Assembly: GCF_964204645.1 (NCBI RefSeq)
Contig: NC_134026.1
Location: 28,352,650 to 28,416,649, forward strand
From: Tubulanus polymorphus
Taxonomy: Eukaryota > Nemertea > Palaeonemertea > Tubulaniformes > Tubulanidae
Reading direction: 5' to 3'
Length of the DNA stretch: 64,000 nt
The translations under genes were made by a program, and so were the position numbers. Within the stretch, counting starts at the first letter, position 1. Each line of letters begins with the position of its first letter. Below are positions 26,601-39,030 of this stretch, in pieces. The notes beneath the pieces were generated by a model. It saw only the letters and a program-made list of their open reading frames with translations. It ran no database searches and was not told where the DNA came from.

Positions 26601-29600
26601 TATAGCTGTTCAGTGTGCCCTATGTACTTACTAGATGCAGAAACAATAGAATAGCGCTATAAATAATGTTGATTGTTTTCTGCAGCCTGGAGCAGATCTT
26701 TCACCAGTAATCACGGCGTGAAAATTATCCAGTTATTTTTTATTCGGGGGTCTTGAATGCTCACCTTTCTATGAAACAGCTTGTTAGTTCACCTGACTTT
26801 CGTTATTTAAGGGTTAGTTAGCGTTTTTTTTTTCTGTTTTTACATTCAGACTTCAACGTTGTTAAGAATCTTTTTCTGTTTGAGGTTATTAACGAAGGTA
26901 TGAGGTTTTTTTCGTGGTAGATCAAATAATTTTGGATAGACTTTAGAAGATGTATATCTACCCAGATACAGACTTCAGTAATGTATGAAAGTTTCATATC
27001 ATTTGGAATAATTTTGTAATGTGAGTATTTATCCTACTTGCAATGAATATCAGAATTACTCAAAATCCACTTGAAATATCGATATTAAGCTGCACGGACT
27101 CGAATAACCGTAAACCATGCAAGCAGATCATTTTCATGTTCGATTTAGAAAACTTTGTATCTGTTGTGGGTATCAGCTCTTACGGGGTTATGGGTGAGTC
27201 TAAATACAGTGTTTTAAGTAACGTACTGGATTTCACGGGGATTGAAGAAGTAATGGTTTACATACCAACCTCATTGAACTCTTATCATTGTACTTAAGAA
27301 TGGTATTATCGGCGGGAGAGTGTAAATTTGCGCCCTTGAACGTCTGCCAGGATATATCATGAATGGAACAAGTAGAGGTGGGGTGATGTGATACCTTCAG
27401 GTCTCCCCCAACTTTCTCAGCAAGTACCGCAGGCCCGAGGTTATTACTGTTAAACATTTAGTAAACGATTCCATTAACATCATTACATTTCAACTGATTA
27501 AGAGTTAATTTTATCTACTAGAGATTCGAGCAGATTTAGAGATATCTGCAATCTTTGAAAGTGAAGCACACGAGTTTAATGTCAGTATCATATGGGTTAG
27601 GTTGATTATATATCTCTCTGTACATGCATAATGATACTTCCTGTGTTAATTGGTCGTGGAAGTAATTCGTAAAGTAATCAACTATGATTGACGTACGTGA
27701 TATCAATAAGCTACTGAGGTCAAACTCTTGTCTCCCCGTCAGGCCACTGATCGGTTCAAACCAGGTCCGTAATGCTGTTTGTCTGGACCTAGAACTTTAA
27801 AGTCGGTCTTGAAATAGTTCGTTGATTACATTTACAGCAGTTATATTCATTATCCTCGGCAGTACGTTGTCTGTACGTGGTATATAGATCATATAGATCG
27901 ATGTTACAGATTCAAATGTATATTTATAAAGTGGAATTCCACCTGATGATGCCTGCGAGAAGTAGTTTCAATAAATCGTTTGGGGTTTTTCACGAATTTT
28001 TATCGCAGGATTTCCCTTTCGCGTAGATCAGTACGATCGGTAGTAGGCTCATGATTGCGCAAGAACTCGAAATCACGGAAAAAAATTTTTGATACGGTTA
28101 GCAGTAAAGAGGAGAGCAACGATTCTCTTGAACCTGACAAATTTACAGCTAGATTACTAATATGTGTGAGGCTTCAAAGGTCTGCGGTATCTGTGAGCGG
28201 GTAGAGATACATTTAAAACGCTACTCCTCAGTCTGTCTGCTGTGGCCTTTCCTCGATATGTATTTCTAGAAGCAAGGAGTGTTCTTTAGTCCTATAAATA
28301 TTTATTTTATGTAGGAGTAAGGAAGCACGCCGGGTTGATATCTTCATTCAGTATTCTTCGCCCTATTATTACGCATTCTTATGCCTACTCCTCCACTCCA
28401 TCCTTCAACTTTGATTCGCATATATAGAATTGTAAAAAATACACGATTCATTTATGAATCAACAAATTGAATAACAACATTTTTTCCTAGCGTGTTAAGG
28501 TATGAGGGCTCGATTTGAGATATGCTGGTGCTTCGCGTTGTATAATATACGTACATTAATTGCTGTAATTTATGGAAAAAGTCGGTAAAATAATTGGATA
28601 ATGATATCTGTGTCTATTATGACAACCACAAAATGTCATATGAATATATACACCACCTGCGACCTATAATATCTCTTCAATTATCTTATCTACATGTTTT
28701 TAGTATTTGATCTGATAAGGTAGATTTTTGACACATTTTTTGGTGCTGTATAAGTAGTCTCTAGATCGTCTTATCAATTTAATCTTATTCACTGAATGTT
28801 GTAATCTGATGCAGAGCTCTTTGAATAGCTGTACCCAATCCAAATGATATCACCCTAAATAAAATCCAACATTTTTTGAATGAAATTTTATGCATGGTTG
28901 TAGGCCTATATATAACCTTGTTGTTCACTATAGATAACGTTTAGAAGAGTTCTTCACCTCAAAATCTACTGGATTTGTTTGCGTTGTGGGCTTTGTGAAG
29001 TTTTTTATTTTTGAAATGTGGGATGATTTGGCTCGGAATAATGATAGTTATTAGTAGGAGGTACTCGTGATTCAATGGATCTGCACGTGTCCCGACTCCT
29101 ACTCACATCTGAAATCTGATTTTGTTTTGTCGCGAACGGTTCACAAAAATCTGTTTCGAAATAACACACACGTACAGTATGAATGTACCCATATATTGTG
29201 TACAAAGTGCGGGGCATAAAATTACTTCAGCCTATTGACAGTGATTCCACTACTCGGAGAGCTGCCAAAATTATGTATCTGAAAAAAGTTTATCGTTGCC
29301 GTTTTTTATTGTAAAGAATGAATAGAATGGTATTTTAATATAAATATATATCATGGCGTATTCTAGAATCTGGCACCACCTCCCTGATTGGTATTTCTAT
29401 GTTGGAGACTTCGGTTTGCATTCTTGAAATGTCGTAGCTTAATAAGGTTCATCAGATATGTTCACACATTTCTCTCCATTCATATGATCGATTACATTGA
29501 AAATCTAGTCAAAAATGTCAGCAAATTCCTTACATAGTATATGAATTTTCCTGTTGACTGAATCCATTTGGGAGCTAGTTCCAGGACTTAATAATGTTGA

Positions 29601-32600
29601 AGTGCATAATTCAGTTAAACTTCATGTCCTTGAAACAATATGGTTAGTAGTATTCTGATTTGTAGTTTATGCACATGCGTGATCTCCCTCCTAAATTTCT
29701 GCCTTTTGCATAAAACCTGTACACGTATTTCCTTTGCTAATGGGTTTATATTTTCCGTGCGTGGTATTCTCCAAATATACTCGTGTCAAAATATTTATCA
29801 CAGTACACGGAAACAGCTCTAAATATTGAAATATGATTCCATTACGTTTCTAGGCAGAACTAGAAAAAAGTATTTATGTAACATTTATCAAATGTCTATA
29901 GATTTCCTTGAAACTCATTTTTTTTACCTTGACTTCTTATGTTTTTTGGTTGATTGATTTTGTATTAATGTTTCTATTCACCACACCCATCGGGAACAAA
30001 ACAGGGTTCCCTGAAACTTTATTTGTGACGTTGGGAGAAAATGAGGTTAGGATAATTTGACGCCGTAAAACCCTACAAAAATATCTTTATATATTACTAT
30101 AAACTTCTATGCGTTATTTAAGGGGTAGGCCTACTGTATGAGCCGATATGCACTTTTTAGGTAATATTGGGTCTATTTTAGACTAATTCAAATCAATTAT
30201 TTATATCATATTGTATCATATAATTTCGACAATTTAAGCAATGTGTATTAGTTCATCTTCAAGGCGTTGATTGATGAACTTTCGAGTTCATTTTGTTCTT
30301 TTCTTTGTAGGAAACCATCGGCACGAAGTCGAGCGATTTGTTCATATTCCGTGAATTAGACAATGGTCAGCGGTATTATTTGACCAATAGCACGAGACTA
30401 TGTCGTTATTGCGTCTCCAGCAGGAGATACATTTCAACCAGCGACGATAGTAACGGCATCGCTGAACTAGTGCTCAGTATTGAACGTAAGTTTCAATTAT
30501 CAATGATCCGTCAGTAATAAAATCAAATTTATAGCACCCACTGCTGCTACACTAATGAATGATTTAATAAATCAGTGTCGGATTATATCGATAACTATAG
30601 AATAGGGTCACTTGGAGATGTTTCACTTCTAAAATATCAGGGGCAGATCGAGCATACCACCATTACCATTTGAGCGGTATGAATGAACGAAGCTCAGATA
30701 TAATATGATCCCCGAATTTAGATAATGATAATATTAATAATAATAATAAGTTAGGATGTATGGAAAATAAAATTTGACTTCCCCACAAACAGGTTGCATC
30801 TGGCGTCGATAAAATTTCTAAATTTTCTGGGTTATAAGCAGCACTCAGGATCTGAGGCTTGATCCGTCTGTGAATATTCGCTCCCTAAAGATTCGAGGTT
30901 CTTCCTTCTACTGTATTTGAGCTTAGAGTAATCAGACTGAATTACTCCAAGATTCGAGTATTTTGTGAAATGTTTGACAACGCAGTCATTCAGATCAGAA
31001 AAGTGCACCTCTAAGCTTACATTGATGACCATTTCATGAGATTTGTAAACACTTGCAAATGAAACAAGCTCTCGTGAGTGGGGGTTGTGACCATCATAAT
31101 TCAGCGTAATCAAATGTTGGATTAAAAATTGTTTATTGCATGTTGATTTCTGTGTTGACAATTCTGGGAAATGATTGTAGATAATGTAGATATTGTTTCG
31201 TAATTGATGTTTCAGGCGTAAATGGCGGAGATTCCGGAATTTATGGATGTAGCAAACTATCAGGATATAAAATGATGAAGAAGATAATGATTTATGGTAA
31301 GTATAAAAATGATATCGATATTTACCGGTACGACTTTCTTGATATTTCAGCAATTGAAATTCGATATGAATCATCTTTCTGACGAACATGTGATCATGGG
31401 TAACAGATGTGAAATATATAACATTTTGAACTGGTTTTACCCGATCTATTGATGTCTTAACAAACTATCCGTGTATTTCACATGTAATTTGAGTGAACGG
31501 CAATTAACCCAATGTAAATGATTCATCAATACATTGAACTGAAGTTTACATGAATTGATGTTAGTAGTGCAGGTGTGGACTTTAAAGTTCTGTTACCTCC
31601 TAACCATTAATGCTCAATCCTCTGGTCGTTTGCTGGTTTTATTTTTTGTATGGTATCTGTACTGTGGCGTGGTGTATATCAGTCCACGCCTGTTGTTTGA
31701 AGTGAACTTGTGCAGTCACCCGTGACTGGTTGAAAATACATTGCACTATCTGTTTCATATATCAGGACTATTTTTCCATGCTTCAGATCATTTTTGACTG
31801 ACATTTATTATAAACAAGGTTAGCTCGTGGAAATCCATCTCCAGCTCTTCCCTCGGCTATTCCTGGGGGATTTTTGTTCATTATTAATAAAGAGAAAAAT
31901 GTTCTTTTACCTGATAAGAATGACTACCTTATTTTCCCATGGATATTTTCAGGACCAATAGAATCAGTGGTATGGCAGCAACATCTACCTCAAGCAAAAA
32001 ATAATAGTTTGAATTTCGTATCATTGAATGAATCTGCAAGTGTTGTGTTAGACTTGAGAAACAATGGATCTAATTATAGAGCTGTAAGGTAAGGGGTTAA
32101 TTGATATATCGCTATAGACGCCGAACCAGACGACTGCACTTTCACCTAACAGCTGTTTAGAATCAGTTGAATTTTTAATTTCGTCTAAGAGCTCGGCATT
32201 TCAGTCTTAAGAATGTTTAGTTCTTTTTTTTTCCAACATTAAATCAACGATAAAAAATGTGTGGGGTTATGTTGAGGTTGATCAGTTTTAAGACTCGAAT
32301 TCACATCATTGAGAGGATATTTATATGTATGGCTCCTTCCATGCGTTAAGTGGCAGAGGATTTATGGATTTATGATTTCGATCTGTGAAGAAAAGTGGTT
32401 TTTACTCCCTGAGGTTCTATAAGAGAAGAGAGAGTTGTTTATCTACCTCTACCCATTAATAAATTCTGTATTAAGAGAATGTACGTAGGATAATTGTAAG
32501 ATAACATTGCCTGTAATAACAGACTGCATTTATATTTCTGACGTGGATGAAGTCTAGGGGTATATATTCAGCCTGGTCACTTGCCAATTAATAATACTGC

Positions 32601-34653
32601 TCAGCTGTCGTGGCGTATCTTCGCTGCTGTACCCTTCATTCATCTTCTGAATGCCAATGGTTTGTGCGCTCCCAAATAATAGTAAAAGGCATTAATCAAA
32701 TGAAATAATTACGCAATCACATAGAATCATGGAATATTCACTGTGTGATGACGTTATTGGAAGAAAAAACATCTACAATAGGAGCACAAATCAAGCCAAA
32801 CTGCCAATAATGCTTGAGCAGTGCGATGGAAGGATATCTACCAGTATTTCAGATGTGTGGAAAATCAAATCTGACATCAGATTGGTAAAATATCAAAATG
32901 TTCTGATGGAGGACCCTGTGTGGTGCTGCGATACTGGACTGAGCGGTTTTCAGGAACTGAGGCTCGATCGATCAGCCCCTGTACAACAGTTGTTGAGTTA
33001 CACAGTTCTGGGTACACCTTGCCACTAAACATAATATTAATAGCCTCAATTAATAGATGTGTGCTAGGCTCTGTAAAACATTAGAAGTATTTACAGCCTT
33101 CAGTAGTTTATAATGGGCACCAATTACTAGATCTACCACTCCTATACTGCTAATTCAAACATATGCAGAAAATGGGGTTCGTCTATGTAGTTTTTATTGA
33201 TCGATTATTTATTTCAAATCAAGAAAAACTGGTTTATGAAATCAAACATGGTTGTTATACGCACATGTTAAATGCCATTAACCTCGCGCACTGAGGTGAC
33301 AAGAAATTACTGGCGTAGCAGTCGTCGATTCCTTTCGGATATGAGAGTATAGAGAAGACCTGCTGCTCGTATAAACATATGACATGATCCGGCGCTCTCA
33401 ACGTGACTGGAATTCATTAAGCCATCATCAGAGCTCTATCAAAACGTGACAGTATCCGTCACTGAGCTCATCCATCATTTACTCAATTCATTGAGGACTT
33501 CGTTGAATATTTTATATCCAACATGATTTTTCATGTCTGTTTTTCTAGGTGTGTGGCGACATCACTGTCTATGCCTCCGTATATTGATGTTATTATTGGC
33601 GATCGAGAAATGAATAGTACCAGATATACTAAGAAATATTTGAATCTTACACAATTTGATGGGTAAGTTCTCCTCATTGATGACTTACGAATTTTTGTGG
33701 CATTTCTGCTGCTCGATGAATAAGGAAACATTGTGCTGTGTTCTTAAAGAAATTCTTCTTCAATTACCTAATACATGTTTGTTGATTGAGTAGTACGGTA
33801 GTACAGTACCAGTACTTTATTTTCTTTTCCTTTTTCAGAGTTGTTAGTTCGTTTACAGCTTATTCCACGCATCCAGTTTTACCTACTATGATTAACAAAC
33901 AAGCGGATGATGGCAAAATGGGGAAATGTCTGGCTACATTGCCACGTGAAATGTTGAAATTTGCCACTGTTGGTTTTACAGTTTTATGTAAGGAAAATGT
34001 TACATCTACATATCTTATCATATACATATACTGTAACAAACTCTCTATTGTATGAGCTAATTAGCTTATCTTCATTACAAAAGAATTTGTACTTTCTAAT
34101 CCAGGGTGAATTTAGCGACTCACTGATTGAACAGACAAACATGATCTATCACAATTTTCATTTACTGCGTTTCAGATGATCCAGAAAGGTTTAATATAAC
34201 AAATCAATATGCCAACGTTGGTGATGAGAATGTTACGATTAGTTTATCATTTTATGCAAATCCAATAAACTTCATTCAACTTCTTCATGGACCGAACCAT
34301 ACACCCATTCATAACAGTGACAATACTGAGATTATCATAGAGGTTAGTTGTGGTTTTGAATGCTGTTCATTCCAATGGAATAAATATACTTATCAAACTT
34401 ATAACCTGTTAAATTGAATTTATCTTTGCAGGGTACTGGGCATTATAGAAAAATAACCGTGAAGGTTCGCTTTGTATTGCAAGAGCACATTAGACAATAT
34501 TATTTGCAAGTGAATGATAAATATTACAAGCCTGGATTTAAAATTGGATCATGTAGTGAAGAATACGCTATGTGTAGCGGTTTGAACGTGACTGTGAATT
34601 GTTGGATTGTGTTATCGATGATTGTGACTGTTATGAGTTTGTGGCGATTGTGA
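23605..34653 (+). CDS. Secreted or surface-anchored Ig-like protein, family not recognised
   Basis: Eight coding exons with phases closing, 363 aa: 23605-23659, 26139-26212, 30311-30485, 31953-32088, 33549-33662, 33839-33987, 34176-34342, 34432-34653. Exon 1 is a signal peptide (MKNLLRILSVIHVLLVYSG). A first Ig-like module starts at GETLTMRCY (Cys about residue 42), followed by LCRYC near 74-77 and a strand AELVLSIE. A second is bracketed by NYRAVRCVATS (Cys about 148) and KMGKCLATLP. Membrane-distal sequons include NST, NLT, NIT, NVT and NHT. The protein ends in a hydrophobic stretch, CWIVLSMIVTVMSLWRL, with no cytoplasmic tail, which fits a GPI-anchor signal or a minimal transmembrane anchor. 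A role in adhesion, recognition or ligand binding is inferred from architecture only. Confidence 0.75.
24071..24171. mobile_element. Palindromic MITE in Ig-like gene intron 1
   Basis: Left end CTGGACTCAGTTTCACAAAA and inverted right end CTGGATTCAGTTTCACAAAA, about 100 bp overall, no coding capacity. The end motif resembles those of the elements at 20680 and 36034. Confidence 0.75.
24919..24942. repeat. (GTATT)n pentanucleotide repeat
   Basis: Four to five copies of GTATT in intron 1 of the Ig-like gene. Confidence 0.8.
26213..30310. other. Large intron 2 of Ig-like gene
   Basis: About 4.1 kb with no confirmed exon. The only notable stretch is an open segment near 27021-27193 that ends at a good donor (G|GTGAGT) and encodes an Ig-like looking peptide. 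Its phase does not fit between exons 2 and 3, so it is not placed in the model. The rest is AT-rich with no recognised element. Confidence 0.4.
30486..31952. other. Intron 3 of Ig-like gene with a long antisense ORF
   Basis: Contains a minus-strand ORF of 185 codons (31389-30832). Its composition (many His, Tyr, Ile, Lys) and lack of any recognisable domain look like AT-rich chance. No other feature was seen. Confidence 0.4.
32089..33548. other. Intron 4 of Ig-like gene
   Basis: About 1.5 kb. A 99-codon plus-strand ORF at 32729-33028 has neither splice signals matching the gene's phases nor recognisable sequence. Nothing else is supported. Confidence 0.4.
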
Positions 34654-35105
34654 TAATATTTGTCATGAAAAAGTTCGAGAGAGCTTCTTGGTCTCTCATA
34701 GAAAAAGACAAATTTTCTACGACAAATTTGTTCTGAATTGAAGGTAATGAAGGATTCATACACGCTGTATGTATGTTTTTAACTTCGACAGATCTTTGAT
34801 TCCATCTTTTGAAGTCGTGTAAATGGTGCATTTTGATATAGTGAAACTATCTTCTACTGATGTGATGAATTTGTCTGATATAGTATTTTGTTGTACATAT
34901 GGATATAAAATTATTGTGTACATAGATTGAGGAGAAGAGTGATTTGTTTCGCTTCAGATAGGAAGGTTTATTGAAATTAGTAGATTTTAGCCCTGAAAAA
35001 TATACCACTAACTTGAAATAGGAAATATCCAAAAGTCATTATTTTCTGCTGTAGTAGACTAGTGCAATGTAGTTCAATTTTATATCAATATTCATATTAT
35101 CATGC

Positions 35106-35111
35106 AATAAA
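35106..35111 (+). terminator. Candidate poly(A) signal of Ig-like gene
   Basis: AATAAA about 450 bases after the stop codon, the first canonical hexamer in the 3' flank. Confidence 0.45.
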
Positions 35112-36033
35112 CGTGCCATATTAACTACATATTTACTATACATTGTAAGAATTTAACAATTTTAAGACTGAACCGAGGTGGCATCTTTTACTGGTACTCA
35201 TATACGTAAATCAAAGGTTAGCAATATTTTTTACATTCGCCGGTTAATCATAGTTGACTAGATCACTATAAGTTTTACTAGAACTTGCTGTGGTTAAATT
35301 GTGGAAAACTTCTCTAGTTTTGGCAGCAAAACATCAAGCTTACCAGTCAATTTGAATGGCAGCAACATCGAGTCTACTTCCAACTGACTTCCATCTGTAA
35401 TATTCTAAGAATTGCGGGTTTTTCTTTGATAAAATGAAGCTTAGTTTCTCTTTTGAAAAATGTTCTTGATAACATCATTTTTGCTTTTGTTAGATTAATT
35501 TGTCTGTACTAAAATTAAGTATGTGGACTTTTTGATTGAGTAAAGACACATGAATTGCTAAGTTGAGGGAGTTCTAATGTTTGTACTTACAGCGATATAT
35601 TGCTGAATGAAAATGTGACTTATAGTGTGGTTATGTCTTGCTGAGCATAAGGTGATGGAAATGGCAGGGATATTTTGTATGAGCGTTTTTTGATATAACC
35701 GGGTAAATGTCAGGTAGTAAATATATATTATTATGGATAAACCTGTAAATAATGTTATACTTTTGATGTACCAGTATGAATATGTTGTAAACTCCTGCAG
35801 CAAAAAATCATTCATTCGGCTCTTTTTATTAAACATAAAGTTTGTTTATTTTTGAAGTTGTGTAATATTTCAAAAAATATCTAGGAATTTGAAACTGATC
35901 TATTTTAGAGGAATTGAATACGTATAGGGATGGTCTACGGTATGTAATAATTGATTACTGCAGAGGAGGGTTCTTTATGTAACAGAATGTGTTAATGAAA
36001 AACTAAATTTTAGTTTTTCCTGTCCACAACAGG

Positions 36034-36149
36034 CCTGGACCCAGTTCCACAGTTGTGAGTTAGAGTTAACTCTGAGTTAAAGTTAGTTCATTTTCAATGT
36101 TTTAACCCAGGGTCAAATCTTAACTCAGAACTGTGGAACTGGACCCTGG
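36034..36149. mobile_element. Palindromic MITE downstream of Ig-like gene
   Basis: Left end CCTGGACCCAGTTCCACAGT; inverted right end CCAGGGTCCAGTTCCACAGT. Both inner flanks carry GAGTTA words, so the 116 bp folds back. A shorter relic with GGGTCCCACAGTTCTGAGTT lies at about 1608-1645 in the SKI-type gene intron. Confidence 0.8.
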
Positions 36150-37809
36150 AGTCTGAGGGGTTGGGGCCGTATCTGAGCATCAAATTTTTTCCGGGGAGAA
36201 GGCCCTTAACCCCCGTTCAGTTCCAACCAAATTAAAAGAAATGAACCCACCCGCATAATTCCTCATGCAACAGACCTAAATGAATTGATATACTTCTATG
36301 CATATTTCATATTCTTGTTATTACATTTATTAGATACTTAACGATTATCAATTTAGATGCTTCAAACTTTAATGTGAAGAAAAAAGGTTGAAAAACTTGT
36401 TACTGTTGGTTGTTGACATTATTGAATTTGTATAAAATGAATATTGGATGAAATTAAACAGTTGATGTCTCATATAAAGAGCGCTGATCGAGTTTTAGTA
36501 TTTATGTCTGTTGTAGTTAAGTAGATTATGGACTTGATCCATGTTTAGATGATTTGATGTCATGGTATTAATAATGCATTACAGCAAATGCAAGTGAATA
36601 TATGGAGGTTTGTTTTCTGGGGAGAAGGCAACTGCGAACTGGACACGGCTCTAGTCTGGTAGATTATTTCATGACCTGCTGGTTAATTATGAATATTCAA
36701 TCTGATTGTGTTTTTCCTCGACCCTGGATTATGAACAGATGTGATATCGTATGTGTGCTGCTATATAGATATATATTCATCTATTGTAATATTCGTCGAT
36801 TTGTATTTAACAATTTTATACATAGTTATAAGATTCAATGTATTTGTTATACCTGTATATCAGCGTGTCAATTATTACTGAAGGCATTCACATCATACAT
36901 TACTATTTTATACATTATTGCATTGTATTTGTTCACATCAAAAGCATAATACTGACCTTAGTGTTGGGTACTTTTATGGTGTATCAGAAAGTTATTTTTC
37001 TCACAAAAACACGATGCAATTTTGAATTCAGCTTTGCTTAGCTTATTAACGCATTTAGTTTTTTCATGTAAGGAACTGTTTATTTTGTTGATATTATCAT
37101 GTGTAAATAGAATGAATTTTCTGTTGTTTTTGAGTAAGTGGTAACTGCTCAATTCTTCATTCAACAGAGTTAAGATTCTTAGATCAGCTTATTTTGCATT
37201 TCATATTTTATTGTTTTTGATCGCCGCCTGATTAGAGATTTTTATTGTGCGTATTATTCTACACCAGTTTGCTTTTCAATTATTCATACTATATTTGTTT
37301 CATTAGCTACATAGCATGTACAGATGTTTCATAGAGAAGATGTCACGGAACAATTTGATTAAATTACTGAAATTACTAGATATAGAGAAACAAATAATTA
37401 TTTTTTGTCCCACTAGAATAGATTCTCATTGTATCAAGGAAAATATTTTGGTTTTAGGTTATACTTTATCAACATATCAACTATTGTAGCGAGATACAAT
37501 TTTCAATATGAGAAATACAACAAAGTTGTGTCAATTTTCACGATAGCGGCCAACTCAATTGTTTAATTAGGGTGTAAATACTGTATAAATCAACCCACGG
37601 TCAGACGTTTGAGAGCTAGAGCTTCATTTGGCGATGCTAATGCTTGTAACATTGCTTCTTCGAATTGTTTGATATCATTCATTTTCTAATTTGAAATGTT
37701 AACCACAAATTCATAGATCTCATTGTTATTCATAGAATATTTTCATAGCTTGCTATCACATGAATTCAGGGTTGAGCTGTCACTTGAAGTTGAAAAGGAT
37801 AAAGTGTAG

Positions 37810-38163
37810 TTAGTAACAGTAATATTTAAGAATTTCAGCATAAAAACCATGCATGTTCATGTTTTTGTTGGTTGTTGTAATAAAAGCAATCATGGGGAGA
37901 CTATCCCTACTAAGATTTTGTAAATAACCTATATTTGTATTGTTTCCAACTGTGTCAGTGATTTGCTGGAATATCTCCTGTGAATTAGTATATAAATCAG
38001 TTGTTGAATGTTCTTGAATAAAGATGAACTTTTTTACACTATTTTTCTGTTGTATTATATGTGCCGGCGGTAATAATTGGACATAAATTTTTCCTGTAAT
38101 TAGTTGTTTTGCAGCCCGTATTGCACTCGTGGTAATTGAGAGATGTAGGTCCTGTCTAACCAT
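37810..38163 (-). CDS. Unrecognised 117-codon ORF, doubtful
   Basis: Intronless ATG-initiated minus-strand ORF in an otherwise empty spacer. The composition is not extreme, but no domain, signal peptide or splice partner is visible. A separate minus segment at 37685-37590, after a TTAG acceptor, reads MNDIKQFEEAMLQALASPNE and on to a stop; it could be a terminal exon of the same unknown transcript. Both may be chance. Confidence 0.2.
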   Translation of the reverse strand: MVRQDLHLSITTSAIRAAKQLITGKIYVQLLPPAHIIQQKNSVKKFIFIQEHSTTDLYTNSQEIFQQITDTVGNNTNIGYLQNLSRDSLPMIAFITTTNKNMNMHGFYAEILKYYCY

Positions 38164-38971
38164 GACGTAACGAAATGTCAGTCTCAGATATGGAGTTGGC
38201 CGATTGGTGAAATGTTGGGATTATATCTAACAATGGGGAATAGAAACACAGTAACAGTCTAGGGTTAGTCAACCATGCTCGCCTTGGTGTGGCCTTGTAT
38301 GTTTACATCAGATGACCAATTAAGGTTAATAAGCCATGCTGCCCCAATGTGGACTGTTATAAACATCAGGCGCCGGTTTTATAGACTGGTATTAACTTTA
38401 ACCCGGGAGCTAATTTTCAATTGAGTTAAGCCCCGCTTTAAAGATATAACATCTGTACCGATCAAACCTTAAGAGTTAAGCCATGCCACCCAATATGGGG
38501 TCTTCTTTCGGTGTACAGCCCTGTGGAATATTTATCATTAAGGAATTCTTTTCACGGACCACTCTTTGATTTATACATAATGTCTGCTTTATCTGAACTT
38601 TCATGGGTAATCATACTGGTGTAGTGGGGAATCCTCTTTTGAACTGTAGCGCCGATCTGACAGTGGCTTTTCACTTAGGTGGCAGCACTCCTCGGCTTGT
38701 CTTACCGAGTAGATGCAAAATTATCCAAATGTTAAAAGCATGAAACAAACGTTAACACCTGTGTATTTTTTACATAATCCGACATTTATTTTTCATTAGC
38801 TAGTACAATGTTTTTTTCAATATTTTTCATTTGACTAGCTACGAAAAATAACTCACATAGAGTTAATGTATAGAATACATACATTTCTGATATAATTGTA
38901 ATTATTTTCCATGAGTGTGGAGGACATTTAAATTTACATCACAGAGCCTACCAATATTATATCCGCTCAGT

Positions 38972-39030
38972 TTTTATTATCATTATTACTATTATTATTA
39001 TTATTATCATTATTATTATTATTATTATTA
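38972..39030. repeat. (ATT)n microsatellite with ATC/ACT interruptions
   Basis: About 59 bp of TTA/ATT triplets, interrupted by CAT and ACT units. Confidence 0.9.

Noticed and set aside
30832-31389. 185-codon minus-strand ORF
   Set aside because: No recognisable domain, AT-rich composition bias, located within an intron of a well-supported plus-strand gene.
32729-33028. 99-codon ORF in intron 4 of the Ig-like gene
   Set aside because: No splice sites fitting the neighbouring phases and no similarity recognised.
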